Source: Medicago truncatula (taxonomy: Eukaryota > Streptophyta > Magnoliopsida > Fabales > Fabaceae). From it: a stretch of 64,000 bases of DNA. The DNA lies in assembly GCF_003473485.1 (NCBI RefSeq), contig NC_053044.1, positions 52,926,091 through 52,990,090 of the forward strand, read 5' to 3'. Both the position numbers and the translations under genes were made by a program. Under the pieces are notes generated by a model. It was not told where the DNA came from. It searched no databases and was given only the letters and a program-made list of their open reading frames with translations. Of the stretch, positions 35,831 to 47,816 are shown in pieces; the stretch's first letter is position 1, and each line of letters begins with the position of its first letter.

Positions 35831-36544
35831 TGAAGTCTAGATACGTGACGATATACGAAAATTTTAAAATTTAGAATACGATACGTCTAAGATACTTTAA
35901 CAAATTTTATGTAAAGGAAATAAAAGAAGGGGAATGGTTAACTCAATTATTTGAGTAAGAGATTAGAAAGTTAAAAGTATAAAGTTGGAATCATGGCTAA
36001 GGAAAAAATGTTAACATAATAATTAACATTTGTTATTTAAAAAACTTCAATCCATGTGTTAAACATATTTCAAATACATATTATTCTTAGAGAAGAAGGT
36101 GGTTGCGGAGTTATCTATCACAATAATATGTATAAATCTCAAAGGTGCAACGAGTCTCGGTTAACATTATAGTGTGATCTATCTTATATACTTGTTGGTT
36201 GTAATGTTCGTATTGCATGGCACTTGTGAGTTCATTTAAAATGATGCCAATTGTTAACAAAATTTAAGGTTCATGATATTATAACTCTCACTATCTATAT
36301 CGTACATTTTTATAAGAAAATAACAAATCATACTCAATCCATGATTTTGATCATAGGATAGGAGTAACTAGTATGTTTAAGGATCATGTAATTAAATTTT
36401 TTTTTAACTTCAAATTTTATAGTAGTAGATTTGTGATAAATACATCAAAGATTCCTGCTTAAAACAAGGTGTTACTTGATAGAATTAATCAGCAATGATA
36501 ATTATTTACTTGAATGCATGCACATTCAGTTTCTCTCCACATGG
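35831..36544. other. Intergenic, includes the 3' UTR of PLD gene 1
   Basis: AT-rich, with no gene or repeat recognised. Confidence 0.5.
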
Positions 36545-39500
36545 TTAGGTGGTGAGAATTGGAGGAAGGTACTCAGATTTGGAACCTAGAATCTTAGCCT
36601 TAGTATCAGGAAAACATTCAAATCCTGGAAGAGCTGTTATGGTTCCATTGTTGGTTACTTGTATTGGATACTGCATGAGGTGATGAAATGATCTGTATTC
36701 ATCAAATGCATCCTTTGAGTATATGTCCCAATTGGTCTTAGCAAAACCATTTACAAGGTTAATGCAATCCAAACTTTCTGGATTTTCATAGAAGCTTGTA
36801 TTACCAATATCTCCAAGGTGCTCATGCCATAGTGCACGTCTAAATCCATATATTTGTCCTTTTGGTGGTCTATTATTGGTTGCTATATGGTTTGGTTGAA
36901 ATGCACCTATTGCAATCTCACTGTCTCTTGCACCATCCATTGATCTTTGATTTATGTTGGCAGAACCAATGATTATGTATTCATCATCAACTGAGTGAAG
37001 AAGCAAAAAAACAAAAATAAATCACAAGAATGTGTTAATAAATTTTCTTTTGCAAAGGCGTATGTGCTAATTAATTGGAAAGTGTCAATTCAATGGTAAG
37101 AATTTGATCATGTAATCTCAATGAACGAAGTAAGTTCAAATATCTTCGGGAACAGTTGTAAAATAGTTAGCAGTGTCACTAATAAATGTAAATAGAAACA
37201 GATGATATTTATGTTGGATCCCTTACCTATCATCATTTTGGCATGAACATATATCATGAATCTTCTAGAATTTTGTGCTCTACTATAATCACTGTCAGGT
37301 TCTGGTGCTTCTGTAGAAGTATATTCATTCATTTTCTTACCCTCTCGGTTTCCAAGGCAATAAAATGACAAGTAATCTCTTGGGTTGGCTCTGATCCCCT
37401 TTCTTTGAAGGGCTTCAGCAATGTCAGAATACATCATCTCCATAGTCCTTCTTTGCCAATCTAATATTGCTTGAACTGAAGCACTTTCAGGTATACCTTC
37501 TGGCCACATTGGAATGACAATGTACACAGAAAATCTCTCTCCAGCTTCAATCTTGCTAACAATCTTCAGCGACAACTCTTTTGGTATGAGGTGCAAAGCA
37601 CCAATATCCTCAACTTTAATATCAGACGATTTCCAACCATATGAACTACCTAGAAAATACTGATTTTCAATGTAGATGAAATTCTTAGCTCGTCGAATAG
37701 CGTTTATGTAGGCATCTTGAATGCTTCTATCAATGATGTTATCTTTTCCAGTAACAAGACCTTTTTCGGCGGCTTCTGTTGGATCTTGAGGGAAGCCAGA
37801 AGCAGCACCAGCATCGATTGATCTAAACAACTGAACATTCCATGTATTGTTTTGATTTGCCGTGGCAACATTCGATACACGAGCAATATCATATTCACGA
37901 AACATGCTCGAAGGTAGTGGAATTAATTGTTTTCCAACTTGCTTTTCCCATCTTTGCTCAAAATTGCACAACACATCCCAAGCAACAGGTCCTTCTAGTT
38001 TACAATGAATATCATGCCATGGCTCTCTAGGACCACCTTTATTAATAGAAGCACCTGTTGGAATATTTTATATTTTATTTAATTATATTTGATAAACCAA
38101 CATTTCGTAATTAAGTCCTAATAAGATTGTAGATATGCATGCTCATATGTTTATTTGACTTCTACACTAATATATGATTGTAATATTATATCTATGTATC
38201 AAACATATCTTTTATGTGATTAATTATAAAACTAGTTCCAAAATCACCTGGGAAATTTGGTTGATGAAAATCATCATGATGAATTGTATTCAGAGTTGAA
38301 AACAAAGGATGTTCCATGGTATCATATCTCCCATCACAAAGATCAATACCACCAACAAAACTTGTGATTGTTCTCTTCTCCCATTGTGCAGAACTAGCGA
38401 CTTTGCTGTCAACAATTATAGTCTTCTGGTGATGAGTGAACATAGTTGAAATTTCAAAACCTTGAACTATACTTCTTCCATCACCAGGGTTACGCGGGCA
38501 CAAAACACAATGGACATTTGTGTTTCTAAAATACTCTGCTGTTTCTTGATCATGAGTTGCCATCAAGCCATCTTTCTTAAAGTCAGGAACAGAAGTTCTG
38601 TCATCCCAAACAAGCATAAGAACATTAACACCTTCATTGGCTTTCTTCTTAAGAAGCTCCCCAAGAGTGATGGTTGCTCTTGTTGACTCGTTTGGATCTC
38701 TAATCAAGGTTATTTCCGTGTAAACAGACCAACCAGTTATGCAAATAAAATGCTTAGCATCATTAATTGCATTGCAAGTATCTTCCCAACATTTTCCCGG
38801 CACATACCGTTCTGCTCCATCCAATGGAATATACGGAACAGAACCATCTAGAAAATGTGCATCTTGGTAAAGAGTAATTTGGCAACCATTATTTTGTTTA
38901 AAGAATGTGCGAGGAACTCCTTGATATCCTGGACTCTTTAGTCCTTGTGACCAGTTTGGATCATTTTTAACATGTGAGAATTGTATTTGAACATGAATTT
39001 TGGAACCGCCTTGTATTGGATGATGATCTACATCTAATATATTAACCCATGTATTCACTATGTTGCCCTTTATGACTTGTTCAACTGGAACATAAGCTCT
39101 TCCAATTAGAGTTGCTCCAATGGGGTTATCTTGTTTGACAGTGAATATAATGTTGGAGATTGAATGTGCAGAGTAAATGTGAAAGGTTTCGTTCCATTTG
39201 GGGCTACCTATCATTCTAGTTCTTCCAACTCTTGCTTTGTCTAAATCAACTGTTGCATATAGACCCATCCCAATAATCTGTGAAATGTTTTTAAATGTTG
39301 TTAGGTGTTAGAATGTATAAAGGGAACTTTATGTGATTAGAAAAATAATGAAGTATGTTACATAATTACATTACATATTATATAGTCAACAAGGAAATAA
39401 AATAATATGTGAAGATATACCTCTGGCTTGCATTGCCATTGACACAGAAAACAACTCTTGACTTGTGACAGAATTTTCTTCCCCATGCTTGTGCATGTTC

Positions 39501-39827
39501 CCTTGTTTACGAAATTTGAAAGCCGAAATCAACAAATACACAGAGACTGTACTATAATGCAATTTAAACTTGACTTGTACAAAAATATAAGTACACTTTG
39601 TGTGATGACAAATTCATTGGAAAAAGGATTTTAATAAATATGATAACAATTTTAAAATTGAGAAGCTTAAGTCAATCTACTTAAAACGAAATTGGAAAAT
39701 TAACATAGAGACATGTTGTGATTAAGGGCACCTTGTTGCAGAGATCGAAATTGCATCCGGCAAGAGTTTGTAGTGTATCGACCTCATATATAGTCACATC
39801 GAGCTTCCCGTGTAGTAAGTGCAACAT
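36545..39827 (-). CDS. Phospholipase D, alpha class (tandem copy 1)
   Basis: Five exons on minus: 39732-39827, 39421-39501, 38248-39277, 37227-38054 and 36545-36990 (stop TAA), all GT-AG and in phase, giving 826 residues. An N-terminal C2 domain ([14 protein letters not shown] ... [16 protein letters not shown]) is followed by two HKD catalytic motifs: HHQKTIIVD, and VHAKMMI joined across an exon border to [35 protein letters not shown] and [16 protein letters not shown] are also typical. The C-terminus LPPILTT is conserved. Such enzymes hydrolyse phosphatidylcholine and other phospholipids to phosphatidic acid at membranes in a calcium-dependent way. The small second exon is Cys-rich (SCFLCQWQC). 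All key residues are present. A related copy lies at 47817-50742. Alpha subclass is likely; the isoform number is unknown. Confidence 0.93.
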
Positions 39828-40036
39828 GACGTTATATATAGTTTATGTTTCTTTTACCCTTGCTTTGTGCAATCAAAACAAGTGTCATACATATATGAAA
39901 TAATGCAAAAGTGAAATTTTCATGTAGACGTAATAAGTAAGAGTACTTACATGGAGATGGAGGTTAAGGAGGGAAAATTTTGATGATGATATTGTCGTTA
40001 TCCTTATGATGAAGGCATTGGTTTGGTTTGAATTGG

Positions 40037-40047
40037 TATATTTATAG
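40037..40047 (-). promoter_or_regulatory. TATA box of PLD gene 1
   Basis: Minus strand CTATAAATATA, about 210 bp upstream of the start codon. A possible 5' UTR donor CCAT|GTAAGT lies at about 39947, so the leader may be spliced. Confidence 0.5.
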
Positions 40048-41051
40048 GCAGAGACTTAAAGATGGGAAAGGAGAGGGGAGAATCTGATCAATCTATTGTC
40101 TTAAACTCTCAAGTCAAGGAAGAGATGTTTATGTAACATTTGTAAGTTTAAAGGGTGATTCCTTTAATTTATATTTTCACAAGTATGTTGGAATCAGTTC
40201 CAGCCTTAACTTTCAAGGAAGAGGTATTCTGCAAGAAAGAACCAGGTTACCATTTAACTAATATTTCAATATCACTTTGTTCATGCATCTTCCCTCTCAT
40301 GCTATGAGTACTGATTGGAGTTGACTCATGGGAATTGGTCCTTTGGTAAAATAACCAATAAACATATTGTCATATTGAAATTGCTTACGCTTTTCTATAC
40401 AACATTAACAATAAAATGACTCACAATTACTCTTTCGACGGAGGGTGTAATTAGGAGTCAAAAACAATAAAATTGGAGGGTTTTTTTTTTTTTTGGCAAA
40501 AGACATCGTAAAAAATTACGCCCATATCACAATACAACACTCAACGTAGAACTTCTTTTTGGTGCAATATCATTCGTACGTACCAAAATATACACATTGC
40601 AATTTGCATTCACCATCACCTTCTTTTTGTAAAACTTGTCTATTACGCACCTCTATAAATATCATGCTATCAATTACGTTTTGCTCCAATTCTCACCAGG
40701 ATCGCATCTCGATTGTCAATTGTAGATCAAACGGTTGAAATTAATAAAGTTAAAAGATTGATATAAACGATCTCGGTCGCTGACTTGAGATCGAAAGGCG
40801 TATAACTCTTAAAGCGTCTGGTGTTACATCAAAGAAAATCAAAATCCAAGTAAGTTAGCCTACTATAGGATCGAAAACACTTTAAACTGTGAAATTAGGG
40901 TTAGGTTAACCTACTACACACCTTCTTTTTGTGTTATCAAGGCCGATAATTCGACAAAAGGTAAATAAAGTGGTGTCAAAAAATTGTTGCAGGTGAAACT
41001 AAGATTTTGTTACAACACATATTTGGTATGAAGTCGTGGTTGTTGTTTTCA
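40048..41051. other. Intergenic between PLD gene 1 and the ESF1-like pseudogene
   Basis: The promoter of PLD gene 1 should lie here. No repeat or RNA gene is recognised. Confidence 0.45.
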
Positions 41052-42479
41052 ATGAAAGAAAAACAACATAAGAAGAGGAAGAAGAAGCTTATCAATGATC
41101 CTCGGTTTGTAGGAGTGCTCACAGACCCTCTTTTTCGACAAGAGAGGTGCCCGTAGAAAACAACCTCACTTTTAAATCTGATTTTCTTCGCCATTACTAC
41201 AAAGTAGAAGAAGAACAAGAGGGATTGATGGAGGAGCATGTTAAAGGAGTAGAGAATGAATCAAATTCTACTACAGATGAAGATACTGATGCAGGTACTG
41301 TTATGAGCAAAATTCGAAATGTCTCGTCTGGTATTTTCAAATCTATCACTTCTTTTTAATCATTATTAGTGTTGTTGTTGTTGTTATAAAATAGGAACAC
41401 GAAGAGGTATCAGTGATTGAGAAAGATACTCATAGGCTGGCTGTTGTCTACATGGACTGGAACTATGTGAAGGTGTGTATGTAAGTCAACATTTGGAATT
41501 TAATATTGTTAAACTTCCCTTTAAGAATTCATTATATCAAGCTGTAAGTATTGCATGATGTTCCAAACATACTTTAACACTCAAAAGTAATGTGTAAACA
41601 TGGTGAATAAGACAACATCATTCTTTTTTCTTCTTCCTACCTTTTTTGTCCTCTTTTCTTGTAATGTAGCATGTGGTCGTTGTGGTCTAATATGTTTTAG
41701 TGTTGTGCATCCTTTATTTGATAGAGGATTACACTCCCAAAAATACATGGTAAGCTGTGAAGGCAAACATGATTCACTTTCGTATTTCATAAGTCAAGAC
41801 CTATGTCTCACGTGTAATTCAGATTATTAATTTTCTTCCACAGCATAGATTTTTTATCCGTAACGATGATAAGTATACTCGTATCCGCAATGTATATCTT
41901 AGAATTATAACTTTTTCTGCATTCCTGGTTCAATATTGTATTATTTATGTTTACTATGCCATATGTGCACCTCTCTTTTTTCCTCTTTTATAATCCTGCA
42001 ACTTAGTTCCTTATCTGCCTCTGCAGGTTCTATCATGCTGTGGTGGAATGTGACTCAAGTACCACAGCAGCTCACATTTACAAAGAATGTAATGGTCTTG
42101 AGTTTTTATCTAGTCCATTTGATTTAAGGTTTATTCCTGACATTTGGGAATTCAAGCAGGAGCCTATGGATGTTGTGACAAAGGTATAAAACATTTGTAA
42201 ATGCTTAGTTATGCTGTATGATAATAATTGGTTGATTTTAACTCCTTCCAATACTCAGGTACCTACGAACTACGTAGTCAAAGATTTCGGTCCTCGAGCA
42301 CTTCAGCACAGTAAAGTTGATTTTGATTGGGAGGATGATGATCCCTTTCGCAAAAGGACCTTGAGTCGAAAATTTACTGATGAGCAGGTCAGCACTGCCC
42401 TAGCCTATGGTAAACATCTGATGGATAACATAAAAAATGGGGTAAAATATAGTATTGTAATTCACTATATTAATTGTGG

Positions 42480-43080
42480 AAATCCAAGCTTGCATCACCA
42501 TGATATCAGGTCTTGGTTTCTTAAGACAATAGGAAATGCAGAAACAAGGAAATACATGGTCTGGGAAATTTGAGAGTCCTCTCCCGAAAGTCTCAACTGT
42601 TTCTAGCCTAACTCCGTAGTTTCCACTCACCAGATACCCCCAACAACTGAATCACACACCAACTAGCCTCTGATACCAATTGATGGGAACCAATTGACTA
42701 GACAAAAGAAAGTTAGTAAAACTATATTGGAATGAATAAACTCCCACGGTATTCGAGAGAGTTTGGACTCTCCTAATGCCAAAAAGGCCCCAAGTCTATA
42801 CAAATGATAAAATAGATTTCCAATCACTACTCTCTATTTATAGGCAACATGTATCATCTATTTATTCTAACAAACTCCCTATTTTAGCCACAACTAACTA
42901 ACTAACTTAACTGCAGTAACAGTTCTATCAAAACCTTTTCATTTTCTCTCTATTAGCTATTACTTATAATTCCACATCCATCACGTCACATCTTTCTCCT
43001 TAATATTCATGGGTTTTTATCAGTACTTAGCTTCCTAATGAGACACTTTGTCCTCAAGCTTGTAGTAAGGAAAATGTTAC
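42480..43080 (-). mobile_element. Gypsy-type LTR with internal sequence on both sides
   Basis: The LTR is 42681-43022 (342 bp). On minus it reads TGATAAAAACCCATG to GGTTCCCATCA, with a TATA-like CCTATAAATAGAGAG. On the left it is followed by ATTGGTATCAGAGGC, a Met-tRNA primer site. On the right it is preceded by TTGAGGACAAAGTGTCTCATT, which resembles the end of a gypsy internal region. One LTR is thus flanked by both the 3' and 5' internal ends. Outer limits are uncertain. Confidence 0.7.
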
Positions 43081-43082
43081 TC

Positions 43083-43217
43083 GGCCCATATAGGTAGCTC
43101 AGTTGGTGAGCTAAGGGACATCTAAGGAGTTTGAGTAGGTCCAGGTCTCTATCCATGTAAACTAACATTTCCCCTTACCTGCTAGCATTTTCTTTTCTTC
43201 TCTTTTTTTTAAAAAAA
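43083..43217 (+). mobile_element. tRNA-derived SINE (second family)
   Basis: Starts GGCCCATATAGGTAGCTCAG, with a good A box TAGCTCAGTTGG and a degenerate B box, and ends in a T run and A tail. Flanked by AAAATGTTACTC (43071-43082) and AAAATGCTACTC (43218-43229), a 12-bp target duplication with one difference. It lies next to the gypsy fragment. Confidence 0.8.
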
Positions 43218-43252
43218 AAAATGCTACTCATGTACAGATAAAGAATAAAGTC

Positions 43253-44110
43253 CTAAAATTTATTATTAGGATTGGACATATCAAATGTGGACCTTATTAA
43301 GGTGAACATAATTTGGTGGACTGGTGGATGCTGCTCCGACAAGTATGCAACAACATAATTCATATAAGCAACAAGTATAATATAATGACCATCAAACTGA
43401 CACACAACTTGAGGAAAAGTTGCCGAGTCATTCAGATGTCTCAATGATATCAATTTGTGCCACCGGTAAACAATTTTTTTATTATCTGATTGATCATAAT
43501 TATTCTGTGATGATGAAGTCGACAACAGAAGCTCCATATTCAAGCTTGGCTTCGATTGACACAATTATTGGTCCCTAATTCATATCTGGATAGAAACTTT
43601 CTGTTATAGTTGATACTATTGCAGAATAGCAAGAAGTAGATCCATTACTTATCACGTTTCTGAATGTACAATAGATCTTTCCTATCTCAGGAGCAATAGT
43701 TAAAAGTTCTTCTGACTCTAATTTGTTAAGGAACCATCCAAATTTACAGGCATTTTTGACAGATATCATTAAAACCATCACACTTGCTAATTCATCATCA
43801 CACTTTCTTTTATAATGCATCTTCTTCAACAAGTGCATAATCAATATTGGCAAGTGCATAATCAATCCCTCGGGAGACAAGGAGAGCCATAGCTTAAAAA
43901 ATTTGATAGTTCGACTTGATAGTTGGGTTGAAGGTTCCTAGCCAAATGCTCCACAACCTTCGTGATTCTATAAATGTTGATGGCCTGAATCCCCGCAGGG
44001 TTTACAGTTTGAAGGGAACCGTAAGCCCAAAATGGAATCGGGTCATCGCCTTTTATAGGATAACCAAATTTGTGGAGCGTTTGACTTGACACCTTTAACC
44101 CGAATATCAA
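43253..44110 (-). pseudogene. PIAL-like SUMO ligase fragment, left arm of inverted duplication
   Basis: Minus-strand pieces: 43862-44110 (NPAGIQAINIYRITKVVEHL), 43575-43880 (DELASVMVLMISVKNACKFGW, EIGKIYCTFRNVI) and 43253-43564 (VCQFDGHYIILVAYMN). These resemble the N-terminal half of plant PIAL1/PIAL2 E4 SUMO ligases, which extend SUMO chains. Introns are apparently lost or fused, frames are interrupted, and the SP-RING catalytic domain is absent. The bases from about 43253 to 43905 are repeated in inverted orientation at 44140-44870. Confidence 0.65.
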
Positions 44111-44139
44111 ATCGACTCTGTCGATTTTTTATGCTATGC

Positions 44140-44870
44140 CTTTCCCTCTCTCGAGGGATTGATTTTGAACTTGCCAATGTTGAGATATTAAACATCTATC
44201 TATGTTGTTGAAGCGGATGTATTATCAAAGAAAGTGGGATGATGAACTATCAGGTGCAATGATTTTAGTGATATCTTTCAAGAATGCCTTTAAATTGGAC
44301 GGTTTCTTATCAAATTAGAGTCAAAAGTACTTTTAACTATTGCTCGTGAGATAGGAAAGATCAACTGCACCCTTGGAAATGTGACGTAACGGACCTAGTT
44401 CTTGCTATTATGCAGTAGTATCAACTATAATCGAAAGGTTCTATCCAAATATGAAAATGTCCAATAATTGTGTAAATCATTATGGAGCTTCTGTTGTGAC
44501 TTCATTTTCAAAATGAATACTTATGTTAAATCAGATGATAAAAAAATTTGTTTATTGGTGGCACGAACTGATAACATTGAGACATTTGAATGCATCAGCA
44601 AGTAGACTATTTTCTCATGAATGGAAAAACAATTAACACAAGGACTAAGCTTTGAATGGATCATGGACCACAGATGACCACTTGTGTGAATAGTATGCTT
44701 AACCTTGGGGTAAATCTTCAAGATGGAGTCAGTTCAATGGTCATTATACTATACTTTTTACCTATAGGAATTATGTTGTTGCATCCTTGCTGGAGCAGCA
44801 TCCACCAATAGATTATGTTAAACATAATAAGGTCCACAATTGTGAAAAGTAACTACAAGAGTATTGGATT
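44140..44870 (+). pseudogene. PIAL-like fragment, right arm of inverted duplication
   Basis: The plus strand repeats the left arm with many substitutions and stops: CGAGGGATTGATTTTGAACTTGCC, DDELSGAMILVISFKNAFKL, ARTDNIETFECI, SQFNGHYTIL, ending with AACATAATAAGGTCCAC. It is more decayed than the left arm. The spacer between the arms is about 235 bp of further PIAL-like sequence belonging to the left copy. Confidence 0.65.
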
Positions 44871-45454
44871 AAACAAAAGTCATTGTTCATTCCATTCCAC
44901 TAGCAGCTGCTTGTATTCTAAATAATACCTCTTACCTTAATCTTGCAAGGCCTTCCCTTAGTCATGGTTCACACTTCACAGAAAAGCTTGTGCTTTACTA
45001 GGGGAAGCCTTCAGAAACATCTTACGCCCTCGTTTCTCCAATTTAATAGATAAATTTCAAAATTAGGCTCAATATCCCCTGAACCAGCTTACCTTGTGTG
45101 CAACATACCTTTTGTCGTTGTTTTATCATTCAATGCAATTTTTTTTTGCGTTGGAAATATAATCAATCCTTCAGTGATCTATGTCTGTAAATATCCATGT
45201 CATGCACATACATATAAGCTGACTAGTTGCAAACTCTCTTTATAACATGCTTAAGTGTGCGAATAACTTGCAGTATTGATGTATCTTGTACATGTGTCTA
45301 TTTTGTTGATTGTTACATTTTTTTTTTTTGAGAAATTGTTACATATAAATCGGGAAGCATTCATATACTCATGTATTGTTTTTTATATTTATGTTTTGAA
45401 ATTTGTTTCATACTGAAATGTACTTTTTTCTTCTTTTCCCTTCTGCTTTAATAG
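44871..45454. other. Rest of ESF1-like intron, nothing recognised
   Basis: Non-coding sequence ending in a pyrimidine-rich tract and acceptor (aatag) at 45454. Confidence 0.45.
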
Positions 45455-46837
45455 CTTGCTCAGTTGGAATAGAAAGAATACTTGGCTTCTGATGCGAGTG
45501 AAAGTGATGATAACAGTGAGACTGATGATCAGCTTGATGAGAAGGCTAGAAAACAAGATATGTATCTTAGTTTGGTCTATTCAGGCAATGGTTCAAATGA
45601 AGATGCTGAACATGACGCTAGCCAAGAGATGGAGGTGACCTTCCATTCAGGATTGGAATGTCTAAATAAAAAATTAACGGAAAAGAAGGACAAAAGATCG
45701 GAAACAGTTTGGGAAGAATTTCGGAGGAAAAGGCGTGAGAAAAAGAAGGCCAAGAAAAATAAATTGAAGTATTCATCAGATGATGATAGTGATCAACAAG
45801 CTAATGAAGAAGCAGATGAGTTCCTCATTGAGGAACCTTGTGTTAAGAAGAGGAAGAAAGCACAAATGAGTAAAAATGACAAAGATCATAATAACCTCCA
45901 ACACATGGATATGGTTGCTGTTGACAAAGCTTGAACTATTGCTTCCTGATGACAAGGGGATAGAAACTGGTCTCAAGGGATATAATCTAAAATTTAAAAA
46001 AAGGAAGGACAAAATGGGGAAGGAGAATGTTATTATTGATGAGGGTAAAGTACCAAACAGTACATATAGTGATGATCAACGTTTTGTTGCACTTCTTTTC
46101 TCTCCTGACTATGCTATTGATCCCACCGATCCACAATATAAAAGGTATTTTCTGTGTTTTATAAACAGTGTATAGTTGCTACTATTAAAGTTATTACAAA
46201 CAGCTGCCAACCAAACTTTAATTGATTACTAATTATAATTTGTCAGTTACCATGTTTTTACTTTTTATCGCTTAACTCCTATTCGGTTCGGATTTTCTAC
46301 AGCAAGCAACTCACTTAATATCCACCCACCATTGATGAAAACATCAATGGTTTATCTTGTTAGCACATGTATAATAAATCATGAGTGTATTTAATATTCA
46401 CTTTAGAGTACTCAAATTTGTTCATAACCGATCATCCGATACTATTCTCTTGCTTAACTTCAAGGTGACGTTGAAATGGCATCTACAATGTATTTTCTGC
46501 AGTTCAAGTTGATTGTATATGCTGTTTTTCTTTTCATATAGAAAACTAACTTTTAATTGTGGATGTTATCAGGAGTGCTGCATATGCCAGGCAGCAGCTA
46601 GCACACAAGCAGAAGGGTCAAATGGAACTATCAGTTCCCAAAGTAATGCAAATGTCTTTTGAAGACTCTGGCTATGGCATGATGCAGAAGGATAAGAAAG
46701 AAGGATTGGTTGTTGTTAACTCAAAAAAAGAAGATAAAGATAAGCTCTTATTTCTTGTTAAATCAGTCAAGATGAAATCAAAGCACATCCTTGATGGTAA
46801 GACAAAGAAAGATGGAAAACACAATTTGAAGGTGTAG

Positions 46838-47816
46838 AGAAAAAAAAGGAAGCACTAGTTCTCCCCAATCTTATGCCCCAACTCCAATCAACACGATAGA
46901 TAGATAAATGAATGACTTTATTGCAATTTTAGTTCCCATATTTCAACATTTTGCAGAGGTCGCCCTATTTAAAATTATGACAATCTTGGTCCATGTATAA
47001 TTTTTTTAACTAAAAAATTGGTGATGTGATATGTTTTAAATGATGTGATATATGATTATGAAGAAAAAAAATCAACATTCATGAAATTGTAAAAAAAAAA
47101 TCCCTACAAAACCATCCAATTTTAAACCAAATATGTAATGGGTGAATCAAAATTGTCAAATTTTAAAGTGATTTTAGATCAAATTACATTTTAGGAAGAA
47201 ATTAATAGATTATGAAAGTATCATATGCTATGCTATTTAAAGAGAGCAAGTGACACATGTCACTCAAAGTAAGCATCACACTTAAACGAACCAATCTGAT
47301 CTAAGACCATCAACAATGGGTTGGAGAGTCATTCCTTATTTAGCACCATGCTATTATTTGTGGGTTTTTATATTATTTAAATATTAAAAATAAAATGAGG
47401 GGATGTAAGTGTTTGTTATGGACAATTTTTTTTATAAACATTACCATTTAATTTTTTTTTAATTAAATTAATGGTCATTTTTTTTCTCTACTCCAATATA
47501 TAGTTCATTGTTGCATAATTATTGTTGGTGTGATTGAAAACGATAAACTTGATTTATGATAATTTAAAAGTCACAAACATTATACATATACTTATCAAAA
47601 TCAAAGTTTTATAAAAATAAAAATAAAAACAAGGTTATGTTTTTTCAGCTAGTGTTTATAATAAAGTGAAGGTAAATTAGCAATGTGGGTGCAAATCAAC
47701 AAATATTTGCTCCAAATGAAAATGTACACACGTTATATAGACACACGCGCAAGGTTTTTATGTTTGAATGAACATACGTATAACATGTATTGGCCGTCAA
47801 GCCTTGTGCTAGCTAG
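46838..47816. other. Intergenic, includes the 3' UTR of PLD gene 2
   Basis: 46915-47130 has phrases typical of decayed TIR MITEs ('ttgcaattttagttcccat'). Ends are not resolved. No gene is seen. Confidence 0.4.

Larger units (their letters stand above)
41052..46837 (+). pseudogene. ESF1-like pre-rRNA processing protein, broken copy
   Basis: Exon-like blocks in order: 41052-41153 (KKLINDPRFVGVLTDPLFRQ, then stop), 41147-41359 in another frame (SDFLRHYYKVEEE), 41395-41472 (DTHRLAVVYMDWNYVK), 42027-42183 (FYHAVVECDSSTTAAHIYKE), 42259-42387 (FGPRALQHSKVDFDWEDDDP, RKFTDEQ), 45455-45934 (KEYLASDASESDD, WEEFRRKRREKKK), about 45930-46144 (LLLPDDKG, GLKGYNLKFKK, YAIDPTDPQYKR) and 46573-46837 (SAAYARQQLAHKQ, LVKSVKMKSKHILDGKTKKDGK). 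ESF1 is a nucleolar factor for 18S rRNA maturation. Defects: early stop and frame change near 41150, the central RRM-like part missing after 41472, in-frame TAG at 45470-45472, and a frame change near 45930. Intron 42388-45454 is full of insertions. Confidence 0.85.
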
